Below, in pieces: positions 10,156 to 20,582 of a stretch of DNA of 64,000 nucleotides (its first letter is position 1; each line of letters opens with the position of its first letter). Source of the stretch: Chitinophaga pinensis (GTDB lineage Bacteria > Bacteroidota > Bacteroidia > B-17B0 > Aurantibacillaceae); assembly GCA_945887955.1 (NCBI GenBank), contig CAMCZO010000005.1, positions 1 through 64,000 on the forward strand, read 5' to 3'. The position numbers and the translations under genes were made by a program. The notes under the pieces were generated by a model. The model was not told the DNA's origin, did not search any database, and saw nothing but the letters and a program-made list of their open reading frames with translations.

Positions 10156-11142
10156 TTACCAGTGTTTAGTTTTAAACATTAAATAAATTACTAGCGGAGC
10201 CCCAATAAAAGTTGTTATCATGTTTATTGGCAGAGAAATGGAATTAAAAATTGAATTTGATATTGCGTCTGATATTAATAAAGTTGAGCTTCCAATAAGT
10301 ATGCATGAAAATAAATGAACTTGTTGTTTAGAGGTTTTAAAAATTAAGCGGGACACGATAGGAATAGCAATTCCTATAAATGCTATTGGTCCGCAAAAGG
10401 CAGTTGTTAAACCGGTTAATGCAGAAGAAATTAGAATTAAATAAAATCGGTTTTTGTAAAAATTTATGCCAAGATTAGTTGCGTAATTTTCTCCTAAAAG
10501 CATAGCGTTTAATGGTTTAATAAAAAACAAAATAGACAGCATAAAAATAAAATAAAATGGTAAATAAATAGTTAGATCACTAAGGTTTGTATTTGCGAGA
10601 GAGCCCATGCCCCAAACAACAAATGTTTTTAAGCTATTAGAATCAGAAAAGTATTCTAGTGAAGTTTGAATTGCACCACATATTTGAGAAATCATTAAAC
10701 CTATTAAAAGTAATATCACATTACTGCTTATTTTTTTAGAAATAAATAGTATTAGAATTGTAACTATAAAACTTCCTGTTATAGCAGATAAAACTATAAA
10801 CCCTTTTCCATAAAAATAATTAGTCATAAAACTAAATGAGCTACCTGCTAAAATACTTGCAGCTACCATTAACGAAGCGCCAGAGCTTATTCCTAATACA
10901 TAAGGCCCTGCCAAAGGGTTTCTAAAGATTATTTGTAAAATCAAACCAGATAGTGCTAGTGAAGATCCAGCAAGAATAGCGGTGATTGATTTTGGAACAC
11001 GAATTTGCCAAAAAATAAAATTATTCGTAAAAGTTATTTGATTATTTAAATCCTCTGATCCACCATACCATAAACTTAAGAAGCATGAGGCTAAAAAAAA
11101 GAGCATCAAGAAGCTAAATTTTATTGAAATATTATTTTGCAA
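10156..11142 (-). CDS. FecCD-family ABC transporter permease (iron/cobalamin type)
   Basis: RVPKSITAILAGSSLALSGLILQIIFRNPLAGPYVLGISSGASL; CGPIAFIGIAIPIVSRL. Confidence 0.93.
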   Translation of the reverse strand: MQNNISIKFSFLMLFFLASCFLSLWYGGSEDLNNQITFTNNFIFWQIRVPKSITAILAGSSLALSGLILQIIFRNPLAGPYVLGISSGASLMVAASILAGSSFSFMTNYFYGKGFIVLSAITGSFIVTILILFISKKISSNVILLLIGLMISQICGAIQTSLEYFSDSNSLKTFVVWGMGSLANTNLSDLTIYLPFYFIFMLSILFFIKPLNAMLLGENYATNLGINFYKNRFYLILISSALTGLTTAFCGPIAFIGIAIPIVSRLIFKTSKQQVHLFSCILIGSSTLLISDAISNSIFNSISLPINMITTFIGAPLVIYLMFKTKHW

Positions 11143-11212
11143 AGCTAAGATTTATAATAAAAAATTATAAACGAAGATATATCAAAAAATTTAATCTTTA
11201 GATTTATAAAAT

Positions 11213-12370
11213 TTAGTTTATTTTTTTATAAAAAGTTAATTTATTAGAAATAGAATTGATTAATTCAGGATGAAAAATTAAAATTAAATCATTTAAAATT
11301 TTATTGGGATAAATCATCCCTGTTTCCCAATATTTACTATATCCAAGAGCATTAGTGTTTTTATTATTATTGTATAAATTACCAACTTTAAATGCATTAA
11401 ACTCTCGATATCTATTTTCAAAGCCTAATAATTCTTTTTTTGTTTTAATATTAGATAAGTTAATCCAAAATTCTGCTTTATTTGCTTTCGAGAAAACTTG
11501 TTCAAAGCTTAAAGGAAAGCTTCCTGTATTAATATCATTAGCCCAAATATAATTTGCGTTGGCATCTTTGATTAATTGAGCTATATAACTATTTCCTCCA
11601 GGAACATACCAAGCATCACTATATTTTATCTCAGTAAAAACGCTTGGTTTATAACTTGAGTTTTTAGCTATTTTTTTTAATTCTAAATAATTTTTTTCTA
11701 TTTCATTAAAAAGCGAATCGGCTAGTTCTTTTTTGTTTACAAAGGCAGCAAAAAATTTAATCCATTCGGCTCTAGCTAGAGGAGAAGATTCAAGGTGATC
11801 AAGAATTATTGCAATAGGAATACCTGTTTGATCAAGTTTTTTATTTTTGTCTTTTTCACCCTCACCCATTCCAAAAGAAAAAATAATATCAGGAGATAGC
11901 GTTATGGTTTTTTCTAAATCAATTTGAGGTCCTTTTGACAATTCGATAATTTTATTTGACTTTTGTTTTTCAATTATTTGAATATTGGTTATGTAATCAA
12001 CATTGTCTATAGCGGCAATCGAATTAATACAATTTAATTCGCATAGCATTGCTGAATAAATGCTACTTAATGCTGCAATTTTATTACAAGGAGAATTGAT
12101 AAAAAAAGTATTTTTTGAATTTGCCCTTAGTTTATTTACCGTTTTATAAATATAAAATACAGCAGTGGTATCTATGCTGTTCTTGTTACCAAATAGACAA
12201 ACTTTTGTAATTTTATGAGAATATATAATAGTAAATCGTTTAGCATACTTTATCTCTATATTTTTTTCTAGTATAGTTTTTTGCTTAATTATATTTTGAT
12301 CTGGAGCTTGGCAGCTCATCATAATAAAATAGAAGGAACAATGAAAGTATAATAATTTACTAAGCTTCAT
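11213..12370 (-). CDS. ABC transporter substrate-binding lipoprotein (BtuF/FecB-like)
   Basis: Lipobox-like MMSC; PQIDLEKTITLSPDIIFSFGMGE; PGGNSYIAQLIKDANANYIW; adjacent permease and ATPase genes. Confidence 0.82.
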   Translation of the reverse strand: MKLSKLLYFHCSFYFIMMSCQAPDQNIIKQKTILEKNIEIKYAKRFTIIYSHKITKVCLFGNKNSIDTTAVFYIYKTVNKLRANSKNTFFINSPCNKIAALSSIYSAMLCELNCINSIAAIDNVDYITNIQIIEKQKSNKIIELSKGPQIDLEKTITLSPDIIFSFGMGEGEKDKNKKLDQTGIPIAIILDHLESSPLARAEWIKFFAAFVNKKELADSLFNEIEKNYLELKKIAKNSSYKPSVFTEIKYSDAWYVPGGNSYIAQLIKDANANYIWANDINTGSFPLSFEQVFSKANKAEFWINLSNIKTKKELLGFENRYREFNAFKVGNLYNNNKNTNALGYSKYWETGMIYPNKILNDLILIFHPELINSISNKLTFYKKIN

Positions 12371-13334
12371 TTAATTTGATTTCGAAGGTAATTCCTTTTG
12401 GCAGATTATTTTTTACTACTATTTCTCCTTTATGACCTTTTACAATTTGTTTTACAATATATAAACCAAGGCCTGTTCCTTTTGAGTTTCTGATGTTTTC
12501 ATTTTCAGCACGAAAAAATTTTGTAAAAACGTTTACTTTATCTTTATCAGAAATGCCACAACCATTATCGCTTATTTTGAAAGTAATAAATTCGTTTTCG
12601 CATATTAAATCGATATAAATATTTTTTGGATCAAGGCTATATTTTACAGCATTATCAACTAAATTTGTTATGATTGAAGGGAATGAAAATTCGTCGATTG
12701 AAGCAAATAAATTGTCTTGAATGCAAACAGTAATTTCTCCTAATTCAATTTCTTTTTTATAGTATCGATTTATAACTTGATTTATAATTTGGCTAAGATT
12801 TTGTTTTTTTAATTTAAAATCAAATTCGTTGGCGTCCATGCGGCTGGCAATAAGAACGTTATCTATTAGTGAATTTAAACGCTCTGTTTCTTTTAATGCA
12901 GTATTAATTAAATCGTGTTGAGTGGATTCATTTAATTTTTGTTTTAATAAGGTTTGTAGCTGAAGTTTGGTTGCTGCAATGGGAGTTTTTAATTCGTGAG
13001 TGACACTTAAAAAAAAGTTTTTTTGTTGATTATTTAAAGCACTTTCTTTTTCTTGCGCCAACTTTATTTTATAAACACCAAAAAGGAGTAATAATAAAAA
13101 AACGCTTCCTTCGCTAACAATCATTATGGTTTGCATATTTTTTTTATGATGTAAAACAGCAATATCTTTTTTTAATTGAATTTCATTCGGGGAACTAAGC
13201 TCGATAAGTTTTTGTTTTTCATCAATTATTTTTCCATTTTGGGTTACTAATAAAAATTCCCACCATAAAAATTGCAAAAGAATATAAACTAATAGAACTA
13301 TAAAAATTATTTTAGAATTAGATTTAATTTTCAT
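12360..13334 (-). CDS. Membrane sensor histidine kinase
   Basis: H-box SVTHELKTPIAATKLQ; N-box NLVDNAVKYS; G-boxes DNGCGIS, GTGLGLYIVKQIV; two predicted TM segments. Confidence 0.92.
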   Translation of the reverse strand: MKIKSNSKIIFIVLLVYILLQFLWWEFLLVTQNGKIIDEKQKLIELSSPNEIQLKKDIAVLHHKKNMQTIMIVSEGSVFLLLLLFGVYKIKLAQEKESALNNQQKNFFLSVTHELKTPIAATKLQLQTLLKQKLNESTQHDLINTALKETERLNSLIDNVLIASRMDANEFDFKLKKQNLSQIINQVINRYYKKEIELGEITVCIQDNLFASIDEFSFPSIITNLVDNAVKYSLDPKNIYIDLICENEFITFKISDNGCGISDKDKVNVFTKFFRAENENIRNSKGTGLGLYIVKQIVKGHKGEIVVKNNLPKGITFEIKLNEA

Positions 13335-16300
13335 TGTTGGCTTCTTGAGGGATTTGAATAAGGGATTCTATTTGAGACAAAACTTCATCAGCGCGTTTTA
13401 TGGATTTTACATCGTCGATAGCTAAATATAATTTACCATTTTGTTCTTTTAGTTTGCACAAACTATGATATTTTTGACTAAACATGAGTGAGCCTTGAAA
13501 TATTGGGCTAGAAAAGTATTCACTTTTTTGTTTGTTTAAAAAATATGCAAACATTTTATTGTTTTTTAGAGTTAATTTTTCGAATCCTAATTTCATGGCT
13601 TTCCATCGCATTTTAACAACTCTAATTAATTCAATTGTTTCAATTGGAACAGGGCCAAAACGATCTTTTAAATTTTTTTCAAAAATCAATAAATCTTCTT
13701 CTTTTGTTATGTTATCTAATTCTCGATATAACAACAATCTTTCAGTAATACTGTTTATATAAATATCTGGTATTAGTAATTGAAGATCTGTATCAATAAC
13801 TGTTTCTTTTACAAACTGTCTTGAAAATACGGATTTATTTTGTGTTTCTCCATTTTCGTTAACTATTTCTTTGTACCAATTTTCTTCTTTTAGTTCTTCA
13901 ACCGCTTCGTTTAAAATTTTCATATAGGTATCAAAACCCATGTCGTTTATAAAGCCACTTTGTTCGCCACCCAATAAGTTTCCGGCTCCTCTAATGTCTA
14001 AATCGCGCATCGCAATTTGGAAACCGCTTCCTAAATCATTAAAATCAACTATTGCTTTTAATCTTTTACGTGCTTCGCCTGATAGTAAAATTTGTGCGGG
14101 AGCGAATAAAAAACAAAACGCTTTTTTATTACTTCTTCCTACACGGCCTCGCATTTGATGTAAATCGCTTAAACCAAAGTTCTGAGCATCGTTTATTATT
14201 ATTGTATTTGCATTACTTATATCTAAGCCACTTTCAATAATGGTGGTTGCAATAAGAACATCATAATCGCCTTCCATAAATCCTAACATTACTTTTTCAA
14301 GTTTATCTCCATCCATTTGCCCGTGGCCGATAGCAATTCTAGCATCTGGAACTAAACGTTGAATAATTCCAGCAATGTCAGTAATATTTTGAACTTTATT
14401 ATGTACAAAAAAAACCTGGCCGCTTCTGTTTAATTCATAGCTAATTACGTCTCGAATCAACTCTTCGTTAAAAGAATGCAATTCAGTTTGAACAGGATAC
14501 CTATTTTGAGGAGGAGTAGAGATGACAGAAAGATCACGCGCGCCCATCAAGCTAAATTGCAATGTTCTGGGAATTGGAGTTGCGGTAAGGGTTAGGGTAT
14601 CAATTGTTGATTTAAATGTTTTAAGTTTATCTTTTACTCCAACTCCAAATTTTTGTTCTTCGTCAATAATTAATAAGCCTACATCTTTAAATTTCACATC
14701 TTTTCCTACTAATTTATGAGTTCCAATTATAATATCAATTCTACCATCGCCTAATTTTTTAATAATTTCTTTGGTTTCTTTAGAGCTTCTAAATCTATTG
14801 ATATAGTCTATATTACATGGCAGATCTTTGAGCCTTTCTTTAAAAGTTTTAAAATGTTGATAAGCTAAAATAGTAGTTGGCACTAATATAGCCACTTGTT
14901 TACTATCACAAACGGCCTTAAATGCAGCTCGAATTGCAATTTCTGTTTTCCCGAATCCAACATCTCCACAAACTAATCTATCCATAGGATGAGGTTTTTC
15001 CATATCCCGTTTAACATCGTTGGTTACTTTAAGTTGATCAGGCGTATCTTCGTAAATAAAAGACGCTTCAAGTTCGTGTTGTAAATAATTATCTTTTTGA
15101 AACGAAAAACCTGGTTTTGATTTTCGCTCGGCATACAATTTAATTAAGTCGTAAGCAAGTTCTTTTACGTTTCGTTTTGTTTTATTTTTTAAATTTTGCC
15201 ATGTCGCACTTCCCAATTTATCAATTCTTGGTACTTGCCCTTCTTTACCGCTAAATTTGCTAATTCTATGTAAACTATGAATGCTAACATATAAAGCGTC
15301 GTTATCTTTAAATAATAATTTAACGCTTTCTTGTTCTTTGCCATTTATATTTAATTTTTGTAGACCAGCGAAACGACCAATTCCATGGTCAATATGAGTT
15401 ACATAGTCGCCTGGATTTAAAGTTAAAAGTTCTTTTAAAGTAAAAGTTTCGGCGCTTTTATGTTTTAGGTCTTTAAGTTTAAATCTGTGGTAGCGTTCAA
15501 AAATTTGATGATCGGTATAAATTGCAATTTTTAAATCTTCATCAATAAATCCTTCGTGTATATTTAATGGAAGGTAGTTAATAAGACTATCGTAGGTTTT
15601 ATTTTCTTTAGCTAGCAGATCGTTAAAAATTGAAATTAATCTTTCGGCTTGTTTATTATTATCGGTAAGAAAATAATTTTGAAAGCCATTATTTTTATTT
15701 TCTTTTAAATTTGAAATAAGTAAATCGAAGTTTTTATTAAAACTTGGTTGTGGTTTTTGATTAAACTCTATTCTGTTTTTGCTAAGTACTGATTTTATTC
15801 CAAATTCGAAACAAGTATATTCTTTTAATAAAACTTTTAATTCATTAGAATTGGCATACAATTTTTCTGGTAAAACTTGTGTTATTTCTCCAAGATAATT
15901 TTTGTGTGCTTTTTTCGCTGATTCGAGTTTTTTTTCAAAAACATCAAAAGCAAATTCTACATCATCAAAAAATAAGAGGGTGTTAGAAGAGCTAAAATAT
16001 TCTAAAAGTAACCCTTTTTCATCTATAAATAAAGAAGAATTAATGTTTGGAATAATGGTGATAAATTCGAAAACGGCATTGGAAAGTTGAGAAGATGGGT
16101 CGAATGTTTTAATTGCTTCAACATCGTTTCCAAACAACTCAATACGATAAGGAAGTTCGTTCGCAAAAGAATAAATGTCAATTATGCCGCCTCTAATACT
16201 AAACTGCCCTGGTTCATAAACAAAATCGACTAGTTCAAATTTAAATGAAATTAAAAACTCCGAAATAAATTGAATTGATAGCTTTTCGTTTTTTTTTATT

Positions 16301-16713
16301 TGCAATGTATTTTTATGCAATTGTTTTTTTAAAGCAACTTTTTCTGATAGTGCTTGAGGATAGGTTATTACAACTCCTGAAAAACTTTCTTTAGCTATTA
16401 AATTTAAAACCTCTGCTCTTTCTTGAATATTGGCATTTGTTGTTTTTTCTATTTGATAGGGCTGCTTGTAGCTTTCAGGAAAAAATAAAATTTGATTATC
16501 AGGCATTAGAGCATCCATATCATTTAAAAGATAGGCCGCTTTTTCTTTATCAGAGGCAATAATAACACATGTTTTTTTTGTTTTAGCAAGAAGTGATTGA
16601 ATAAAAAAAGACAAAGAGGATCCGTTTAAACCATTTAAATAATGGTTTTGAGAAAGGGGATTATCGGCTAATTTAGAATGAAAAATTCCTTCTAGCGATT
16701 TATTTAAGATCAT
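13324..16713 (-). CDS. mfd: Transcription-repair coupling factor
   Basis: VTHIDHGIGRFAGLQKL; MDRLVCGDVGFGKTEIAIRAAFKA; DEEQKFGV; TLTATPIPRTLQFSLMGARDLSVI; QMRGRVGRSNKKAF. Confidence 0.97.
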   Translation of the reverse strand: MILNKSLEGIFHSKLADNPLSQNHYLNGLNGSSLSFFIQSLLAKTKKTCVIIASDKEKAAYLLNDMDALMPDNQILFFPESYKQPYQIEKTTNANIQERAEVLNLIAKESFSGVVITYPQALSEKVALKKQLHKNTLQIKKNEKLSIQFISEFLISFKFELVDFVYEPGQFSIRGGIIDIYSFANELPYRIELFGNDVEAIKTFDPSSQLSNAVFEFITIIPNINSSLFIDEKGLLLEYFSSSNTLLFFDDVEFAFDVFEKKLESAKKAHKNYLGEITQVLPEKLYANSNELKVLLKEYTCFEFGIKSVLSKNRIEFNQKPQPSFNKNFDLLISNLKENKNNGFQNYFLTDNNKQAERLISIFNDLLAKENKTYDSLINYLPLNIHEGFIDEDLKIAIYTDHQIFERYHRFKLKDLKHKSAETFTLKELLTLNPGDYVTHIDHGIGRFAGLQKLNINGKEQESVKLLFKDNDALYVSIHSLHRISKFSGKEGQVPRIDKLGSATWQNLKNKTKRNVKELAYDLIKLYAERKSKPGFSFQKDNYLQHELEASFIYEDTPDQLKVTNDVKRDMEKPHPMDRLVCGDVGFGKTEIAIRAAFKAVCDSKQVAILVPTTILAYQHFKTFKERLKDLPCNIDYINRFRSSKETKEIIKKLGDGRIDIIIGTHKLVGKDVKFKDVGLLIIDEEQKFGVGVKDKLKTFKSTIDTLTLTATPIPRTLQFSLMGARDLSVISTPPQNRYPVQTELHSFNEELIRDVISYELNRSGQVFFVHNKVQNITDIAGIIQRLVPDARIAIGHGQMDGDKLEKVMLGFMEGDYDVLIATTIIESGLDISNANTIIINDAQNFGLSDLHQMRGRVGRSNKKAFCFLFAPAQILLSGEARKRLKAIVDFNDLGSGFQIAMRDLDIRGAGNLLGGEQSGFINDMGFDTYMKILNEAVEELKEENWYKEIVNENGETQNKSVFSRQFVKETVIDTDLQLLIPDIYINSITERLLLYRELDNITKEEDLLIFEKNLKDRFGPVPIETIELIRVVKMRWKAMKLGFEKLTLKNNKMFAYFLNKQKSEYFSSPIFQGSLMFSQKYHSLCKLKEQNGKLYLAIDDVKSIKRADEVLSQIESLIQIPQEANNEN

Positions 16714-16877
16714 TTTAGTACAGGTAAAATTAAGAATAATTCGCTATAGAATGCTAATCACATTTATACTTCTTGCAATTTATTTTTTGAAGAAAATTAA
16801 TCTTGATAATTTTTTTTTAAATCAAATAACATTATTATCTTAGAAGAAATTAATTTATCTAAAAATACAGAAGATTT

Positions 16878-18836
16878 ATGAAAAAAAAAGTATTTTCAAT
16901 TTGCATCGTTTTAATAGGGCTTAATAGTTTTTCGCAAACCCCTCGATTATCTTTATACGAAGAATTTACTGGCGAAACTTGCCCGCCATGCGCATCAGCT
17001 AACCCCCCGTTAAATCTTTTGTTGGCATCCCCAACAAATACACCAAAAATTGTTGCTATTAAATGGCAAGTTCCTATTCCTTCTGCGCCATCTAATACAT
17101 GGTCGTTATATCAAACCAATAAAGTAGAAATTGATTGGAGATGGAAAAGTGTTGCAAATGGAGGTTATGGCTATATTCCAGCAATTAATTCAGCCCCATC
17201 GGGCAAGATTGATGGAGAAGCGCCTACTGTTTTTGGTGCAGCCTCAGCCCACCCGGCAAATCTAAATAACAATGTCATTTCTACTGCTCAATCTTTTACA
17301 TCTGCTTTTTCAATTTCTGTTTCTCGTGCATGGGATGCAAGCTGTAGTTCAATTAACTTAACGGTAAGTATTGCAGCAACTGCTAACTTTACTGCTGTTG
17401 GGGCCTTAAAATTCAGAACAGTAATGGTTGAAAATAACATCGACTTCCTGACTGCTCCCGGATCAAACGGCGAAAAACATTTTGAAGACGTAGCCATTAA
17501 ATCTTTTCCAACTCTTCAATCAGGAATTTCGATGGCATCTAATTGGATAGTAAGCCAAACTCAAACATTTACACTTAATTGCCCTATTCCATCTTATGCT
17601 AGAAAAAAAGAAGAAATTGCTTTTGTTGGATTTATTCAAGATGATGGAAACCAAAGAGTAGCTCAGGCAGTGAGAGTTCAAAAATCAGTATTATCTAATG
17701 ATGCCATAGCTTTATCAGCTAAAGTAGCAGCAACTTGTTCTTCAACAATTTCGCCTATAATTTCTGTCTATAATAATGGATTAAATGCAATTACTGCATT
17801 AACCATTACACCTTATATAGATGGAGCCATTGCCCCAACTATATCTTGGAATGGTAATATTGCTCCGGCAACTTCTGCTACCATTTCTTTAAATACTATT
17901 TCTTCGCCAACCAATACAGGCGCCCATACCTTTTCATATAATATTTCGGCAATGAATGGAACAGATGGAAATATGACTAATAATTCGACTAAAGTATCTT
18001 ATTTAGTTGCTTCTGATTTTCAAGGATCTCCTGTTTCAGAAGATTTTGCTTTAACAAATTTTCCGCCTGTTAAATGGGCTGCAGTTAATTCAAATTCAGG
18101 ACCTTCTTGGACAAGAGTTACTAATGCTGGAGGATATAATTTGTCGACGCAATGTACTAAATACGACTTTTTTAATAATAAAGTAATTGGCGACATGGAC
18201 GAATTATTTATTACTCCAATGAATTTATCTGGCACTGCAGCTCCAGTTTTATCATTTGATTATGCTTATGCGCAACGTGATGCTAATAGTAATGATAAAT
18301 TAGAGGTGATGGTGTCTAATAATTGTGGTTCGTCATGGACTAATGTTTATAGTAGCTCGGGTTACACATTAGCTACTGCACTTCCTATGCCAATGGCTTA
18401 TTTGCCAGATGTTAATGATATAAGTCAATGGCAAACGGTTACAATTAATTTAAATGGTTATAATTCAGCATCTGTTTTAGTAAAATTTGTAGTTACTAAT
18501 GATAATGGAAATAATTTATATATTGATAATGTAAATTTAAATCAAACACAACCTGTTGGACTTATAAAAGAAACTAAATTAAGTAATCAAGTAAGTATTT
18601 TTCCAAATCCCACAAGTGGCAATGCTACTTTAAAAGTTTTCTCATTGACTTCTGGAAAATCTAAATTGATTTTAATTAACACTATGGGACAAATCGTTTC
18701 ATCAAAAACGATTGATTTATTTTCAGGAAATAACAATATACTTATAGATACAAAAGAGTTTTCAAACGGCATTTATTCAGTTATACTAGAAACTGCAACT
18801 GAAACTGTGGTTAAAAAAATATCAATTTCTAAATAA
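16878..18836 (+). CDS. Omp28-like T9SS-sorted protein with thioredoxin-like CPPC motif and choice-of-anchor J-like domain
   Basis: LYEEFTGETCPPCASANPPL; SWTRVTNAGGYN...LSFDYAYAQRDANSNDKLEVMVSNNCGSSW; C-terminal IFPNPTSGNATL...VKKISISK. Confidence 0.82.
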   Translation: MKKKVFSICIVLIGLNSFSQTPRLSLYEEFTGETCPPCASANPPLNLLLASPTNTPKIVAIKWQVPIPSAPSNTWSLYQTNKVEIDWRWKSVANGGYGYIPAINSAPSGKIDGEAPTVFGAASAHPANLNNNVISTAQSFTSAFSISVSRAWDASCSSINLTVSIAATANFTAVGALKFRTVMVENNIDFLTAPGSNGEKHFEDVAIKSFPTLQSGISMASNWIVSQTQTFTLNCPIPSYARKKEEIAFVGFIQDDGNQRVAQAVRVQKSVLSNDAIALSAKVAATCSSTISPIISVYNNGLNAITALTITPYIDGAIAPTISWNGNIAPATSATISLNTISSPTNTGAHTFSYNISAMNGTDGNMTNNSTKVSYLVASDFQGSPVSEDFALTNFPPVKWAAVNSNSGPSWTRVTNAGGYNLSTQCTKYDFFNNKVIGDMDELFITPMNLSGTAAPVLSFDYAYAQRDANSNDKLEVMVSNNCGSSWTNVYSSSGYTLATALPMPMAYLPDVNDISQWQTVTINLNGYNSASVLVKFVVTNDNGNNLYIDNVNLNQTQPVGLIKETKLSNQVSIFPNPTSGNATLKVFSLTSGKSKLILINTMGQIVSSKTIDLFSGNNNILIDTKEFSNGIYSVILETATETVVKKISISK

Positions 18837-18854
18837 TTAATTTCTAAAACTATT

Positions 18855-18889
18855 AAATCCCCGTTATTAAACTAACGGGGATTTTTTTA
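18855..18889 (+). terminator. Intrinsic terminator downstream of the Omp28-like gene
   Basis: AATCCCCGTTA (18856-18866), loop TTAAAC, TAACGGGGATT (18873-18883) followed by a T tract. Confidence 0.9.
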
Positions 18890-18909
18890 TTTAGTTAATA
18901 AAGTAAAAG

Positions 18910-20562
18910 TTATTTTTTTATAAAAAATTCGTTTAAAGGATCAGAAATACAACCATTAGTTTGATTTATTTGTAATAATTCACAAATTGTTGGGGCAATT
19001 TGAGTAATTGAAACGTATTGAAAATAGTTTCCTTTTTTTATGCCATTACCATAAAAAATTATTGGCACATGGGTATCGTAATTATAACCAGCGCCATGAG
19101 TGGTTCCTTTTTCTGAATAGTCCATCCATGCAGGATTATATATATAACAAACGTTCCCGCTTAATTTATGATTATACCCGTTTTGTAATAATGTATGGTA
19201 GTCGTTTTTATAAAAACATTGAGTTTTTAAAGTTGATGAGGTAAAAGCTTCTGAAATTCCATTTATTGTAATCAAGAAATCAGCAAGTTTTGATTCTACT
19301 TCAGCTGTTTTTAAATTTAATTGATTAATTTTTCTCGAATCTAAAAAAATCTGTTCATTGCTATTATTTTCAAAAATTGAAGAATCTCCAAAAGAAGATT
19401 GAAAGAATTTTTTTATTTCAGTTACAAGATATTTTTCTTTGATGTAGCCTGCTGGAATTTTGGAATCAATTAAATGATTTGGTACATCTGCCCCGCCATG
19501 ATCGGCCGTTAAAAAAATGGTATAATTATTTTTACCTACTTGCTCGTCAAGTGTATTTAGTAAATCTTCAATATCTTTATCTAAACGCAAATAAATATCT
19601 TCTGCTTCAATTGATCTTGGTCCATAATAATGTCCAATATAGTCGGGGCTAGAAAAACTAATACAAAGCAAATCAGGAATATTGTCTTTGCCTAAAGATT
19701 CATTTATCAAGCAACTAATAGCTAAATCTTTTGTAATAGTATTTCCGTAAGGATTAGATTTAATAATAGAAAAATCATTCTTTTCAATAAAATCTTTATA
19801 GTTGTAGGGAAAAGTAATGGCTGCTTTTTTAATAGGCGATGCTTCATAATTATTATTATCGGCAAGAGAATTAGAATAGCTAGAAATAGGATATAGGGTT
19901 TGCCAGCCTTTTGTTAAATAAACTTTAGGAAAATTTTTATTGTTAAATTCATTAACCCAAGAAGGAAGTTCTTTAATATACCATGAAGATGAAATAAAAT
20001 TACCTGTAATTTCGTCGTACCAAAAAGCTGCATTGGCAGCATGCCCAGCGGGTAAAATAGAACTTCTATCTTTTAATGCAATTGAAAATACTTTCCCAAT
20101 TTGATTTGTGCTTATTTTAAGTTCGTCGCCAATGGTAGAGCTTAATTGATTTTTTGGAGACATTTTGCCGTTTTTATTTGTGCAACCAATACTTTTAACT
20201 CCAGTGTCAGATACACAATAATTAGAAATGGCGCTAGATTTTATGTGCCAGTCGTTAGCAATAATAGCATGAGTTCGAGGGGTTGCGCCTGTATAAATAG
20301 AAGAATGACCGGGGCCAGTGTATGTTGGAATATAATTGTAATGAGCATTTTTAAAATAAAAGCCATTATTAATAAGGCGTTTAAATCCCCCCTCACCAAA
20401 TCGATCCCAATAACGATAAATATAATCATTTCGCATTTGATCAACAACGATGCCAACAACTAGTTTTGGCTTTACAGAAGAATTATTTTGAGATAGCAAA
20501 CACTGGCTAAAAATAAAAAGAAAAACAACCAAGAGTTTTGAAATAGAATTTAAGAATGACAT
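18910..20562 (-). CDS. PafA-like alkaline phosphatase family protein (type I phosphodiesterase/nucleotide pyrophosphatase fold)
   Basis: PKLVVGIVVDQMRNDYIYRYWDRFGEGGFKRLINNG; YTGPGHSSIYTGATPRTHAIIANDW; FLTADHGGADVPNHL; GTTHGAGYNYDTHVPIIFYG. Confidence 0.9.
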   Translation of the reverse strand: MSFLNSISKLLVVFLFIFSQCLLSQNNSSVKPKLVVGIVVDQMRNDYIYRYWDRFGEGGFKRLINNGFYFKNAHYNYIPTYTGPGHSSIYTGATPRTHAIIANDWHIKSSAISNYCVSDTGVKSIGCTNKNGKMSPKNQLSSTIGDELKISTNQIGKVFSIALKDRSSILPAGHAANAAFWYDEITGNFISSSWYIKELPSWVNEFNNKNFPKVYLTKGWQTLYPISSYSNSLADNNNYEASPIKKAAITFPYNYKDFIEKNDFSIIKSNPYGNTITKDLAISCLINESLGKDNIPDLLCISFSSPDYIGHYYGPRSIEAEDIYLRLDKDIEDLLNTLDEQVGKNNYTIFLTADHGGADVPNHLIDSKIPAGYIKEKYLVTEIKKFFQSSFGDSSIFENNSNEQIFLDSRKINQLNLKTAEVESKLADFLITINGISEAFTSSTLKTQCFYKNDYHTLLQNGYNHKLSGNVCYIYNPAWMDYSEKGTTHGAGYNYDTHVPIIFYGNGIKKGNYFQYVSITQIAPTICELLQINQTNGCISDPLNEFFIKK

Positions 20563-20582
20563 ATTAAACAGTATAAAATAAA

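Noticed and set aside
13532-16090. Five plus-strand ORFs inside mfd (13532, 13940, 14052, 14522, 15902)
   Set aside because: Antisense to a clearly conserved mfd coding sequence, no recognisable domains; shadow ORFs.
20146-20463. 105-aa plus-strand ORF inside the PafA-like gene
   Set aside because: Antisense shadow ORF over conserved active-site coding sequence.
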